Below, one piece after another: positions 1 through 13,585 of a stretch of 64,000 bases of DNA; position 1 is the first letter of the stretch, and each line of letters begins with the position of its first letter. A model generated the notes under the pieces. The model was not told where the DNA came from. It made no database searches and was given only the letters and a program-made list of their open reading frames with translations. Source of the stretch: Eutypa lata. Its lineage: Eukaryota > Ascomycota > Sordariomycetes > Xylariales > Diatrypaceae. Location of the stretch: NCBI GenBank assembly GCA_022661535.1, contig JAKULF010000003.1, positions 5,022,001-5,086,000 on the forward strand, in the 5' to 3' direction. Both the position numbers and the translations under genes were made by a program.

Positions 1-3000
1 TACAATCCGACCTCCAAAAAAAAAAACAATGCCCCGCAACATCTCACGGAAGAGGGACCGACTTCCCTTTGGACTGCAGGGCTGCTGGATGGAATCAAGT
101 TGGTTGAACCGAAGCCACGTCACACAATGTTTAAGACAAATTTCAACGAAGTCCGAATATATCAATTGAATCGACGACGCGTGCTTAATAGATCGTACAT
201 CTGCCCGACTTTTACGCGACGACATGTTCGACAATGCATGGCCCTACTCCATTTGACGCGACATTTCAGCCGCTCGCAGAAGCTTGAGGTTTGGTAGTAG
301 TCAAGCACGTTATGTATTTAGCGAGAGCCTCATCCTCGTCGCTAAGCGTCACGGCGGCTAGCGGCTTTGAATCCAGTAGGCAAGGTGGGATCGTGAGGAG
401 CATGGACTAAAGGAAAGGCTCAGTGCTGGAGTCTTAACGGCCCGCGTTGGCGCTTCGAACCTGGCATTCCGAATCCCCAGCCTATATCAGACGAAAATAT
501 CACAGCTGATGGCTGCAATAACGCCGTTGTTATACCCCCCCCCCAGGCTCACGGGTACCCTGCGCGTTTGGGTTGCTTTTGCCTCGCAGCATATACGTAT
601 CTACCCGCAGGTTGCAAAGATGAAAAGAAAGGTACACACACTTGTTCCACGTGCCGGGCCGTCAAATAATTCGCGCTGGTTCACCATCCGCAGGAACAGT
701 GTCGCTATAGAAGAGAGATAATGGCATCTCATTCACCACAAACGCACATTTCAAGAGTGGCTAGCTGTGGGACACATCCGGGGACCTACAGGCCCGAATA
801 ACAAGTACCAAGCATCTGTTGGACGTAAACGTAGATTCGAAATCGATCTACCGACATACCCTTGTATGCAGTATTGGTCGCGAGAGAGAGAGATGGGCTG
901 TTGTTGATACATTATATTAACTCAGCGAGCTTTTCTCGGTGTTAGCACTAACACCTACGGCACTGATCCGATAAATTTTTGAAGATAGCTATGCTAGGTA
1001 CGAAAAGGGGGATAATAAACGTACATAAGGTATGAAGCATTTTGCTAGTAGGCCGCTTACAGGTAGTATAGCCTTTCTCAAGCATATTGGCATGACACGA
1101 AATTTGGAGATCGCGCTTGCGGCTACTCGAAGGATTAAGCCGCCACCTATTAGGTGAGAAGGCCTTGCCCCCATACATCAACGCCGCAGCAGCAAGGGTT
1201 CCCCAGATTTTCAGTGGCTAGCACACATCGCCTTGCGCAAGAGTAGATATGTTTTGTAAAGACAGATAGTCTATTGGCTGAGACGTGAAAATTACCCTGT
1301 GATCTTTCCATTGGCAACTCCACCGTCAAAACCCTCGAAGCTTTGCTAAGCATCCTAAGCATCCTAAGCATTCTCTTGACAGGAGACCGTCGGTATGTAC
1401 CCATCTCAGGAACGACGGCTGCCTTTCCGAATTGGACAGTGGTCCGCGAGGGTCCGTCTTTGCAACCTGCGATCTTGGGTTGCAGTTCGAGCAAGGAGAT
1501 TTGCGGACCAATCAATCAAGCCTGGGGGGGGCCCCTCAGGGGTTCCCCAACATCTATGTATGTAAGCTGACGGGTGGGACTGCGAAAATCGCCGCTGAAA
1601 CCACCCACGGTTGCGATCCGGCGCGATCCTCCTACTCGCTCTCTTTCCTCCACATTTCTTCTTTCAGGGCCTCTTTCCTCCGATGAGCCAGAAAGAACAA
1701 GTAGGGGGAAAAGCAAAAAATAAGAGAGAATGAAAGTTGCCACGAGTGCTTGTTGAGAGTCGTCAAATGCAATGCTACGCTACGCACTGGGTGACTGCAA
1801 CGCAACCCCGGCAAGCCTCTCTCCACGTCTCCTCGCTGATGGCGTCGGCATCCAGAGACTGCCAAGCCTCGTCTGATCTTGCTGAAAGCGACGAAGAGAG
1901 ATTGACAACCCCATGCTGAAAATCAGTAATGCCCAACATCCTCATCGCTAAGTACCTAAGCAACCCAGCGATTTCCTGAGTAGCATGAATTATTGCCTAG
2001 ATAGGCCCGAAAGTTGTGACCCTTTCATCATAGAGTAGAGCAGAGCAGAACGCCCATGAGGTAGGAGGCGATCTGGCGATGAAGCAGTCTCTGTTTTGCG
2101 CCTCTGGCACGGACGATCGGCTATACCTCATTGGATGCAGACCTCACCTCAGCGAAGGAGGGCCAGAGCAGCGACCAGCCAGATCTTGATTTCCTCTTTC
2201 GAACAGTTAGTGAACTATGTAGTCACTTAAGTCGTTCCCAACCTTTTTGCGGAGGTCCCCGTGATAATCTTGATCCTCTCTGTCGATCGTGTGACGTCTC
2301 ACATGGCCATAGATGCGAACCCCAGTTGGGATCTCTTCGAAGAACCATCTCAACTTTGACATGATGATCCGCCTGAGAACGTTCGATCGTCACAGTAGTT
2401 CGCCACGCTTTGTAAATTGCGCCGTGGCCACTGACGGAATACCTTTGGTGGGCGGCAGGAACGGCATCGATAGGCAGATAGGCGGACTACTCTTCGCTAT
2501 CCCCAGACGTTTGCCAAGTGGTATACTACGGTTTCAGGGGTTCTTCTCTTTACTGAATAAGTCTCTTTTCTAAACGACCATCGGTATTTTCGATATCTCT
2601 TCACCCATAGGAAGGTCTTGATTCTCGGTATAACTACTTACCTACTGTACCAAAGTAACATGTCAGTGGCTAGTACACCTCGCGAGCGGCACCTTTACGG
2701 TATCGGGCAACTTAGAGATAAGGTGCTTACAACCACAAACATCTAGGACAATCTCGGTTCTTAGAGCTTTATTACCTGTTCTGCTTTCCCACCTTCATTA
2801 ACGATTCCGCGTTGTTGTTTCAGAGTCCAGTTGAAACATCCCCCCTTCACCCATGTTTTTTTTTTTTACTTTTTTTTTTTTTTTCACCTCTCTTCTTTCA
2901 TCCCATCTCTGCTATTTCAAGGTAGAAAATAGCCTTGCACTCCCGTCTCATGAACCATGGGGCAGATCCCTCTGGTTCATAGAGCTAGAATCCGGGGGGG

Positions 3001-6000
3001 AGGATCTTCCCGCGCTCGCTCGTAATCGTCATGGATGTCGCAGCTGTCTCGCGATCGCGGCTGGTAAATTGGACATCAGACGAAACAGGCCGCCCTTGGT
3101 ACCTGCTTCTCCAGGGGAGGGTGGTTGGCTTCCTTGGCTTGCTTTATCTATCTTGAGCCTCAAGTCTACCTACCCGCCTTGTTTCTGTCGATAGTGTCGG
3201 CCTCTTGTGGTCGAATCGCGACCCTACATCTCGACAAGCGAGTATACATGATGCTCTACCCATGCGGAGCCCTGTTATCTACCTCGGGATGGCCTTATCT
3301 TTTCTCTCTTGCTGTTGCTCTCTTTCGAAAGTCTCGATGCGCAGAGCTGCAGCTCATCCGAGTTCCGACTGCCCGCTATCCACCGTCTTCTGGTTCGTCT
3401 TGATTGCAGTTGTCCGACTCAATGCTTACACAGCAGGCTGTCGTGTCACACGATTATCTCCGCGACTATCTCCCGGGAGATCTTTAGGTCATCAGTTCAG
3501 CGTTGTTCTTCGTCTGATGTCTGTCTGTTTGTCTGTCTATCAACCTGGGGTCCTTCCTTGCCCTTCTCTTTTCCTCCCTCTTGTCTTTCGTCTGAAGTCT
3601 CGACATTGTTGATATGTCGATGATTTAACTGCCGGCATGTGCCACAGCAGTCCCCTGGGTCAATCAGGACGATCGATCTGGAGAAGTCTCATCCATGCGA
3701 CGCTGCGTGCGCCGTGCACAAACTATATAGGGCTATAGTATAAGTCTCCTAAGATATGTGTCCGCCGTCTCGAAAGAACTTACCACCTCTGCTTTTCCAG
3801 AAATGAAAGGCCAACCAAAGGTTTGTGTTCTCTCATTCTCTATACAGCATCCGAAATTGAGGAGTTTATGATAAGCCGTTTGTCTGTCACGGTAGGTGTA
3901 CTGTTTGAGTAATGGAAAACCTCAGTTAACCAGGTATCTATCCTTTTCTCTAGCCTATGCCATGAAGGAAGTTTGTCGACCGGACTCTTCTCTGAAACTT
4001 CCCCGGTGCCCGCTTAGCATGCCTACCCAGATTTCTCCTCGTAAGATAACACGTCGTCTCGTTTGTAGAAGAGAGCCATGTGGTACGAGAGCTTTTCCGT
4101 TATCTGTGGGGCAAAGTGACCCAAAGCTCTTCATCAAAGCTTCTTGAAACAGTGGTCTGGCTTGTGAGGCTATCTAGAAGTCGATATAATCGAAGTCCAC
4201 CTGGAAAGCTGGTTTCCTTGTATACAACCATCAGCTCACCTCGTTTCAAGGTCCCGTATCAGTCTTTCGCCACCTATGATGCCAAAGTCCCGGATGTGTA
4301 AATTAATACGAGGTGGCAAAGCCCGTCCCACATAGCAACCAGGACATTATCACATACTCGCCATAAGCGAATCATAGATTAACACCTAAACAGCTATCTA
4401 CACCCTTACTTAGTAAGGAGGAAACTTGTCTGCCCTTAGATAGCATGGACTTATTGGCACTATTGCCTACTACCCATGCTGTATGTTATGGTTCATTTGG
4501 ATTTGAGGATAAAGGTTATTTCATTTTCAACTCAAATATGTACCTGGCGTATTCATATACCTCTTACCCCTATTCCTGGTGAAAGATGATACGTAGAATA
4601 CAATAGTGATGTGGTGGGTGTGAGATCTGAAGCTTCAATTATAGATAATCCGATGTTCTGTTTATCAATACCTACTAGAATAGGTGCTCCGTGTGTTTTG
4701 CAAAGAATAGAAAAAAGGGCTAATGTTTATATGGGTATAAGATGGTATTATTAGCATATATGGTAGTTGCGTAAAAGTTAAGTATCTTCCTAGTCTTGTT
4801 CCTGGGTTGATGAATAGCACCTCACCTGCCCATCGAAGTAAGGGGTTATAACCATGGCATATCAAGCCGTACCGGCTAACGTGAAATTGACAAAGTCGTT
4901 AGCGAAGAGATTTGTATAGATATTGTGAGGGATAGGTATGATGATGGCGCATCTACGAATCTCCACGATGAGCTGAATATGTTAGATTGAAGAAAGGAAT
5001 GAAACCAGCTGAGTAGGATCTATGGTAGAAAGCTTTACTTATAGTGTAAAAGTGAATGCACTGTCATGGCAACTACTCTTTAGACATCCAACCTGTCTAC
5101 ATTCTAAATTCCATATTCAGATGAATGAATTGCCATATCACTCCCCTAGTCTTCATCCCCTTTTAGTCATTTCATTGCCTTGCAATGAAATAAGCTTTTC
5201 TCTACCTATGGTTTCTATCCCTATTAGAATAGGAGCAATCCGTTATACACCTTGACTTTCGAGATTATAAGCCTACTATCACCATCCCCTCGCTAGCTTG
5301 TGCCCAACCCCTTTTTCGAAACGACGCAGACCATCAAGATCCAGATCAATTCTCAAGCGCTGAACATACAGAGACAATATGTGGGCTCCGTAATTTCAGT
5401 ATTCGGCACAACACTTCTAGTCTCTCTAGCCCTGATCCTGTTGATTCGAAGAGAGATGGCAAGCAGACGTCTCTTCGAACCTAATGGTCACGGTATAAGA
5501 GCTTGGTCGACATTGATGTAATAGCTATAGCCTGCGGTTACTTCAGGGGTAGATATCTCCCTCCCCTCCAGACGGCCATATGCTATCTATTTACATACCT
5601 ACTTATGTATACACAGCCGCCGGCTGCCTTCCCTCGACATGAATTCGTAAGCACATTATTCATAAGCACCATCCTCTTACCCTGATCATCGCTGCGATCA
5701 TCTTGACCTCTCCATCGTCTTCGAACCCGCATGCGCATAACCATGAAAGCAAGTGAAAAACGCCCGCTTAAGAGATATTCCTAAGATATTTCTATCACAT
5801 AGCCGACCTAAGTTACAATATTAGGTCCACGATTTATCTACAAAAGCCACACGGAAGACCTTTACAACCTCCTACCCTACATGACACCGAGACGCTATTT
5901 CCCAGTTCCCTATACGAGTAGATACATGCGAATATATAAAAACCTTTATCCTTCCTAGGAAAGAAGACAAAAGAAAAAAAAAATGAAGCGTTCATTTCAT

Positions 6001-6169
6001 CCGCGCCTTTCTCCTTCGTTAGCCAACCAAGGACGAGCCATACATATCCCGCTTTTGTTCCTCCAATTCCTACCAAAAAAATAAATTTGAAAAGATAAAA
6101 ATCAAAATTACCATAGTACCGACTACCTGTTGAAACGTGGACACCACCCAGGCAAGTTGATTGCCCCCT
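1..6169. other. Gene-poor region, no convincing gene
   Basis: No reading frame here has recognisable family motifs, and the longest are low-complexity or lack a proper ATG. Visible structure: three near-perfect copies of a 10-bp unit (catcctaagc) at about 1347-1376; T-rich tracts near 2850-2885; a pyrimidine-rich stretch at about 3290-3610 that looks like fungal promoter or leader DNA; AT-rich DNA at 4300-6100. The last 100 bases lie immediately downstream of the minus-strand regulator and probably contain its 3' UTR. An unannotated long leader or non-coding RNA cannot be excluded. Confidence 0.5.
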
Positions 6170-9040
6170 TCAGTCTAACCCAGTCAGGTCCCAGGAACCT
6201 ATGCTGCCCGAGAAGTCGTCGAAGCCGTCGAAGTTGAACCCGTTGTCTGTGGCCGTCTGCGGGGATTGTCCGGTATCGTTGGTGGGGTTCGATGTGAACA
6301 TGAAAACGGACGAGGGGTCAGACATTCCATTACCACCACCGCCACCACCGCCACCACCGCCCCCGCTGCTATTTCCCCCAGCCACCCCCGCCGCCGCAGC
6401 TGACGACGAGGATGCGTTCGGGATGTTCCAGGTATCGAAGCTGGACTGCCAGTTAACGCTATCCTTGAGGTACCAGTCCTGGCCGTCAACCGCGTACACC
6501 GAGTTCGGCGCGGAGGGTTGAGTGGTACTGCGTACGCCTCGGTTGGGCTGGATAGTGTTCGGCGGCATCCGCCCGAAGGACTGGGTGAAACCGGGCACGG
6601 CGTGCATAGCTGGAGCTTGTCTCCAACTGGCGCCGGCGGGAAGCCCCTCGACACTTAGTGGTACTGAGTTGCCCATGATCGCCGCGTTGTTCGACATGTG
6701 CCTTTGACCCTGGACAGCAGCTGGCTGGAAGCTAGTCGGGGAGTGGCCCATATTGTTCATCATGTCGGACGGAGTAGAAGCCCCCGAGACGGCCTGAACA
6801 GATGATATGGAGTTGGGATGGTTGCTTGCTGGGCTGTACGAGTCTTGTTTCGATAGTGGTGAAGCAGCGCCGAATGTTGGTGGAGATAGAGACGCTGTAC
6901 TATGTGATTTTGGTGAAGGAACATCTGAGGTATGGAAGCCGCCCCATTTCTCATCAGTTCGTCTTAGAACGTGGGCAGCTTCCTCCGGAAGTTCGACGTT
7001 CCATTTACGTACAAGTACACTAAGAATACTTAGGGTTCGCCTTCCACAGAGCCAGTCCTCGGCGATTTCTTCGAGATGCTTCACGCCATGTATGATGTCT
7101 CTCTTAGCTGTCCTCTCCGGCAGATTCAAGAGATGAATGGTGCAGGCTGAATGTAACATATAAACTGCAATGTTACAAATCTGGCGCAAGTTGTAAAGCT
7201 TCTTGTATAGACGCATCAGCTTTGAGATAGCACCTGCGTTTGCTGTGCAAATCCGACGTGGGGATACATGCGGTGGTAGGGGCGATGAGTTGGGGGAATA
7301 TTTCAAGAATGGCCGGAAGAGATGGATATATTGTAGATGGAAGAACATACTGTCACGTGTCAGTTGAAACGCCCACGCAATCAACCCGCGAGTATAACTT
7401 ACTGCATAAGAATGACCGGAGGTAGCTGGCCCTCCTTGGGTTCGAGCTCCTTTGGTAAATCTTTACGCCAATCCTCCAGGCGTCGATGTAGTTCACTTAG
7501 CTTTTTCAGCTCAACTGACTTACCATTCGACCTTCCAATATGATTTGGATGATAAAAGAACAAGAGTAGATCGCTGCTGATCTCAGATAATTTTGACAGC
7601 TGTAGGCCAACGGTGCGAGTTCGTGATGGCTGCTTCAATGACTGGTCAAACCCAGAGTCCGTATAGGGGCACCAGTCGTCGGCTTCCTCAGTAGGGAAGA
7701 CGTCATACTTGGGCACACTATAGGAGCTCTTTGGGAGTTGAGGGAGTCGGCCGAGGTAATTTGACCAGCACTTATCAAAGAGGAAACATCCCCAGAAGGT
7801 AACTCTTCGAGCATCAACCTCCTGCTCGTCCATATGTTCATGGTCGGTACTGATACCCCCGAGATCAAGGTTCAATCCGAGATCTTGCGCCATTCTGAAG
7901 CTCATGCCACTGTAAACCCAGCCTTTCGCTTCTCGTCCACAGCCAGCTTCTCTTACAGACATCAATGCGAGGGCTTGCACCGTGGTCAAGCGAGGCTTCT
8001 CATATTCGTCATTTTCGACTATTAGCCTCTTTGCTTCGCCGAAGAAGTGGTCTCCCTTGGTCCAACTATCCCCCGACGTAGCATAGGCACAATTGACGTC
8101 GGTAAAATGACAGCCAAGAGCTAACATAGTGTTCACGAGTAAAGAAGAGCAGTATGTAGTCTTGTACACAGGGCCTCTGGGCTTTCCTTTCAGGAAATCC
8201 CGCCAGAATAGGCTCCGGGATAAGGTGGTAAAGTAGGGATAATGCCAGTTCCAGTACATGTTGAGGAGGTGCCTAACGTCTTCGGCATTCTTGGTTACGT
8301 CGGACCACGTTGTGACAGGATCTATACCGAGTGCAGCCCAGTCCTCCATATCCTCCTCGGGTTGTACAATCTGCGTTTCCATGTGAATTAAATGGGAGGT
8401 ACCGCCAATAAAGCGTACCGAACCATTCTCCAGCCGCAACTCTCCCATTTTGCGGGCAAGATCCCTTTCGCCTTCGTCGGGCAAATCAGTGGCGTAATCG
8501 TCATCTACGTTCGCTTCGTCTTCAATAATTTCGTTCCCATATCCCTGTTTGATGATCGACTCGGCCACGTCATCAAGACTATCACAGGTTCGGATCTTCT
8601 TGACAATATCTGAGACTTCATCTTCCGCAGCGTTCAATATAGCTTCAATCAGAATTTGCAGGGTTGAATTCCGAGCCTTCATACTGTCGATTTTCTCCCT
8701 ATATACACCTTTGCGACGATGATCTGAATTGGGGTCGTAGATACATTCGGTTCCGTAAACGCTTGCGCAAGCTGCACAGCTAGGAAGGGCGCCATTACAC
8801 TTGCTTTTCCTTTTCCGACAAGCAATACAAGCACTATAGTGGTGATATGCGTTAGGAAATGTACCCGAGTTTGACAGCACATACACACGCGTATATATAA
8901 ACAGGGTATTGTGAAAACTAGATTTACACTCACGTGCTAACGCATCTTCGTTTTTGTATCGATGGATCGCCGCCTCTTCTCGACTTCTTCTTGGTGGGTG
9001 GCTGGTTAGATCCAGTCAGAGCCCCGTTAGAATCTGGCAT
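6170..9040 (-). CDS. NirA/NIT4-like Zn(II)2Cys6 transcription factor
   Basis: Fungal binuclear zinc cluster regulator of about 905 residues, nuclear by family. Three exons: 9040..8934, 8833..7403 and 7349..6170, with introns of 100 and 53 nt. The first exon is short and supplies a basic tract (KKKSRR), joining so that the cluster reads RRCVSTACIACRKRKSKC. The six cysteines are C38, C41, C48, C55, C58 and C66. The downstream stretch containing YDPNSDHRRKGVYREK is, from memory, characteristic of regulators annotated as nitrogen-assimilation factor NirA/NIT4. The middle homology domain follows (MYWNWHYPYF and the AGCGREAKGWVYSGMSFRMA region). The C-terminal third is Ser/Pro/Asn-rich with an 11-residue glycine run, probably activation sequence. 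Fungal TF identity is secure. Whether this is the true nitrate regulator or a paralogue is not settled, since no nitrate genes lie in the window. Confidence 0.88.
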
Positions 9041-11890
9041 AGTCTGCGACCGCAGACCTAATAGATCCGGCGATTCCATGATAAGACTCTAGCAAGGACT
9101 AAGAGCCCGGAAGGGGTTGGAGTTCGATCGCCTGGGCGAGATGCTAAGGGTAGCGATATTCAACAAGAACATAGGACCTATCCGGCGATTACAATGCGAC
9201 CACAAACGTTGCAATTGTTTGTTTGTAATCCGATATCCGATAGCGGCATTAAATAGTTTGATCCACTAAGTCTTGGGGACGTCGACACTCGAACTCTGGG
9301 TCTTAAAAGACGGGAGGAACTAAAAATACTATACTTCGTATATCGTAGGCGACCAAGGAGGAGTTTTGCAATGTCTCGAGATCCTATATTCTGTACACGA
9401 ACTGCCGTACGAAGGAGAGGCTAAAGCAACTGGATAATGTTTGGAGAGGGTCGAACATCAAGCGACATGCCACGGTTGGTGCAAATTTTCATAGTCCTTG
9501 TAGGTTTAATGCTACTCTATAATGGAAGTTGACACATGCGACTGGTTGGTCATGTGCACAGCTGTCGAGGGCTATGCAGGCAATCGGAGACTTCGAGCAA
9601 TGAGGAGAGGAGGGAGGAGCAGGGAGCCTGGGAGTCTAGGGGAGTATAGTTATCGCAACATAAGTGATTAATAACTTCAATACATAGAGGATGATGCGGC
9701 ATAACAGCCATTAAGATAAGGATTAAGCAGCGGGGAGTCGATTATATTCTCATATCTGTCGTCACACATGCTTCATTGGGAAAGTGGCTGCTCCAAAGGT
9801 TACATGTAAAAAGCAATTATGGTGAGAATGAAAGGTTCAACCTCGTTACATGAAAGCCACTTTCGGTGGGATGGGGATGGAGACTCGGGGATGGGCTTAA
9901 GCACTTGCATGAGAGATAAGTTCAAAGGGGTCTGGGGTCTTAGCCTTCTCAGCCAGTGATATCCACGATAGATAAGCTTGCCTCACACACCCCACTCCCC
10001 GGCTGGACCCGACGGATTTTCATCCTAGAAATGCCACCTGCTTGAGCCGCCTCACTAACTTATTAAAGACTTGGCACATCCGGTTAGCTCTGGGGTTCTC
10101 CCTGGGTGCTTCCTACACACTAGAGCCTACTGTACAAATGATATGATCTTGATTCTATTCTATTCTAATCATCAATATTGGATTAGTATCTTAAGCTACT
10201 GCCCCGTGTAATATCTTAAATTCAAGTACATCCCAACGTTAATGAAGCAAACTTCAATTCTTGCTTGGTTGGTATATTAACATTCTTCATTCTCCCATAA
10301 TCCTCGCCGCTGACTAATAACTATATAGACTGTCCGAGGAACTATCGAAATTTAGCTAATCGTACGTAGTAGTAATCCATCTACCGAATGTCGACACCGG
10401 CATGTTTAGAGCCAATGGAACTTAGCAAAAGGGGTCATTCGTCCAAACAGCATCAAGCCAGCTGAAACCATACTATATAGAGAAATTATCATTCGTCTGT
10501 GTGGGTTGTGTAGATTTTTCTTGTCTTTTCTTTTGCGAGCTCATCTCCATTGGTGAATCTTAACCAATCCAAGTTGACCGGTATCGTTATGAGGTGTCAC
10601 AAGCTTAATAATAGAACCGTATACAACCTACCCTTCACTTCAACCTCACTTATGGGCGTCATAACAATGTATGAAATATATAATTTCCTGGGTAATATGA
10701 GCCTCATCAGCAACATGCTGCTTAGGTAGCTAGGTTGTCCAATCCCCTAGTAGGGTGTTAGTAAATAGTAAAAGTGTTACCTAATACGATGCAAGGACGA
10801 TTTGGCAGCTTGGCAAGTTACACTGCGGCTCAACTAACTTAGGGCAAAACCCAAGACTTGATCTCAAATATTAACTTCCACTCACAGATAAAAGCTGTAT
10901 GCCGTACTTGGCATATGCTTCTAACTTCAACTGCATCCTTGGGGCTATAGGGAAGACCATGATTGCTACATTACCTTGCTGTGTTTCCATTATGGCTGGT
11001 ATTTCCACGGCTTTCCTAATACACCACTTAGGTCCCAACCAGTGAGTGATATTATGTGTTTCTATGTTTGAGCGTTCCCAGGCAGTTATAGTTACCATGT
11101 ACGTTATTCCACCTAATAGAACTCCGCGGTCCTCCTTTGAAATCAATATATGCAACAGGGGAAAGGGGAGGATAGGTGACTTCAGGTTTTATACATATGA
11201 AATATCTAAGCTTGTGTGTATGAAGTGATATACGAACCTGCTGATAACGGGAAGTACAGCAAAAGCTTGTCTCGAAAGTTCGTAGTTGGCAGGTATTGAG
11301 AGGATGCAGGCAAGGCAGGAAAGGTGTAATCGAAATAGGTTGATTAAATATGTACACATGCAAGGAAATGGCACAAAGACAATACCAACCCAGCATACTA
11401 CATTTCAATGTTTACACCTGACATATCTGATGTTCAAAATTCAATGTTCACCTGTACATAATCGTTCTAACGTGGAAGTGTGCACAATAGGTACTGCAGA
11501 ACTAAACCTTTTCCCTTATCCGAAAAATTGGATGGCGGGGCCCGGATAGCGGGGTTATGTGTACGTACCTAAGCTGTATGTAACTAACTACCTAATGTAC
11601 GTACTAGTTATCTAATCAGCTGCAGCGCTAGTCAAATGCCTGAGGAGCTAAAAATTCCAAAAATTTGCCTGGATTGGAGCGCAAAGTTAGCTGTGGGACC
11701 CTTGAAACCTTGTGAAGCTTAAGCTAGCAACCAAGGCCAAGGTTCTTTCATTCCTCTCTCTGACTCTGCCTGCCTGCCACTTTTCACATCTCAACTTCCT
11801 GTCAGAGGAACGAATTGTTCGTCGATCCTTTTCCTAAAAATTACCTTCAATTCCTCCAGAATAATTCCTAGTGAACTTCAATACGAACAG
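9041..11890. other. Intergenic region between regulator and La gene
   Basis: About 2.9 kb with no supportable gene; frames are short and AT-rich. It should hold the promoter of the leftward regulator (near 9041-9600, with a purine-rich GGAGAGGAGGGAGG stretch near 9600) and the promoter and leader of the rightward La gene (pyrimidine-rich from about 11740). A tRNA-like motif near 9240-9310 was examined and rejected. Confidence 0.5.
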
Positions 11891-12096
11891 GTAAGGTTTT
11901 TTTTGAACCTTTGTGGCATTAATTACTGTCAAAACCTGGGAGATCATCCCTCGGGTTGGACCTCAATCCCATCTGCCCCGCCGAGTCATCTTTTTCTTCA
12001 CAACATTCTACATCTAAACATTCTTTAGATTCTCGCTATACCCTTCACCAAGGGCCATTTCTGACCATCTGTACTAACGTCACACAATCAATACAG
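11891..12096 (+). other. Probable 5' UTR intron of the La gene
   Basis: A strong donor (AACAG followed by GTAAGG) and, 206 nt further on, an ideal branch site GTACTAACG followed by an acceptor (AATACAG) lie just upstream of the La start codon. No coding frame crosses it, so the intron would sit in the leader. The call is from splice consensus only. Confidence 0.55.
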
Positions 12097-12136
12097 TTCC
12101 GATCACACTCTACTTCGATTGGACCGTGTCGCCATC

Positions 12137-13585
12137 ATGAGCGACCAAGAGACCAAGCCTACCGAGGCTGTCACTGCTCCTATCGAGGACGCTGCAGTCA
12201 AGGTTCCCGATGCCGAGTCTGAGACTATCATGACCGATGCGCCTGTCACAATTGATTCTGAGACTACTAAGACCGATGAGCCTGCCAAGGCTGAAGAGCC
12301 TACCAAGACTGATGATTCTACCAAAATTGAACCTGCAACTGAAGTCTATGGTGTCAAGTCCGAAGAGGGAGTGGATGCCGACAAGCCCGAGAAGGCTTCA
12401 TCTTCCATCCTAAACCCCCCTGAGGGAATGCTTCGAGTCAAAGGACGACGTAATGCCGACGAAGAAGACTTCAAGAAGAACGTCAAGTTCGACCCCTCTA
12501 CTCTGCCCGAAACGGATGATCCCAACTTGATCCGTACTCAGGTATGATGACAAACAAGATCTACATACATGTGTACACTCTCTAATCATGTCTCACATTA
12601 GGTTGAGTTCTACTTCGGAGACAGCAACCTCCCGAGCGATACTCACTTGTGGAACAAAGTGGGTGGCGAGGAGAACAAGGCTGTGCCACTCTCGGATATC
12701 TGCAGCTTCAAGCGCATGCGTCGATTCAAGCCCTACTCAGCCGTTGTCACCGCCCTCAAGGGGAGCAAAGTCCTCGTCGTCGAGGGTGAGGATGGCAATG
12801 AGACCGTCCGACGAAAGCACCCGTACGATGCCAACAAGCGACAGAAGGCCGAAGAACGCAGCATCTACGCCAAGGGCTTTGGTGATGAAGAGCCATCTAC
12901 CCAGTTTGACATCGAGGCCTTTTTCACACAGTTCGGTACTATTAACTCCGTTCGTCTCCGTCGTGCCGACAACAAGGCGTTCAAGGGCTCTGTATTCGTG
13001 GAGTGGTCGGATAAGGAGACGGCTGAGAAGTTTTTGGCGCTCGACCCAGCACCTAAATGGAAAGATCACCCTCTGTTGATCACATCCAAGCAGGTGTACG
13101 TGGCAGAGAAGAACAAGGAGATTCGAGACGGTACCCGAAACCCTAATGGCCCCAAGAGTTACAACAGAGGTTCTCACCATCGAGGTGGTCGTGGTGGCAG
13201 GGGAGGTCGCGGAAGAGGCAACCACCATGGCGATTCTAATGATTGGAAGAAGCGTCGCGACCACGATCAGAAGAATGGATTCAACGACCGACGTGACGGC
13301 CGGAACAATCGTGATCGTGGACGTGGCCGAGGCGCTGGCAGAGGACGAGGTCGAGGTCGGGATCGTGACCGTGGAGAGAATGGACGAGCTACTCAAGAGG
13401 AGCCCGTCGATGATCGCCAGGTCGGCCGTCCTAAGATTCACACTAGTAGCGAAGGCGCCAAGATCATCAAGGAGGAGATGAATGGCTCAGCTAGCAAGCG
13501 TGCACGCGAGGATGATGGTGGCGCGGAAAGCGAGCGTCCGGCGAAGAAGGTTGATCAGAAGGAGGGTGGCGCTGATGCTGCATAG
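12137..13585 (+). CDS. lhp1: La protein (La-motif/RRM RNA-binding, Lhp1/Sla1-type)
   Basis: La-family RNA chaperone that binds 3'-terminal uridylates of nascent RNA polymerase III transcripts and aids pre-tRNA processing in the nucleus. Two exons, 12137..12541 and 12602..13585, with a 60-nt intron inside the La motif; 462 residues. The N-terminal 110 residues are an acidic, Thr/Glu-rich lead. The La motif begins near residue 115 and continues across the intron with VEFYFGDSNLPSDTHLW, which carries the conserved FYF core. An RRM follows at about 221-295 (RSIYAKGFG, then GSVFVEW). The C-terminus (about 335-425) is rich in RGG/RG repeats and Asp/Arg dipeptides, ending in a basic/acidic tail that resembles a nuclear signal. 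The start was chosen at MSDQE; an in-frame codon 18 nt upstream is not ATG. Confidence 0.93.

Noticed and set aside
2853..3623. Several overlapping plus-strand frames up to 135 residues
   Set aside because: They arise from pyrimidine-rich DNA (Ser, Phe, Leu runs), have no conserved motif and look like promoter or leader sequence.
5300..5521. 73-residue frame with one hydrophobic segment
   Set aside because: It starts at GTG, has no ATG context, no neighbours and no family motif.
9240..9310. tRNA-like motif on the minus strand (GAGTTCGAGT with a short TTTTAA hairpin)
   Set aside because: No pairing acceptor stem or A box could be found, so it is at best a relic or chance.
12737..13441. 234-residue frame antisense to the La gene
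   Set aside because: Low-complexity mirror of the RGG/RRM coding strand.
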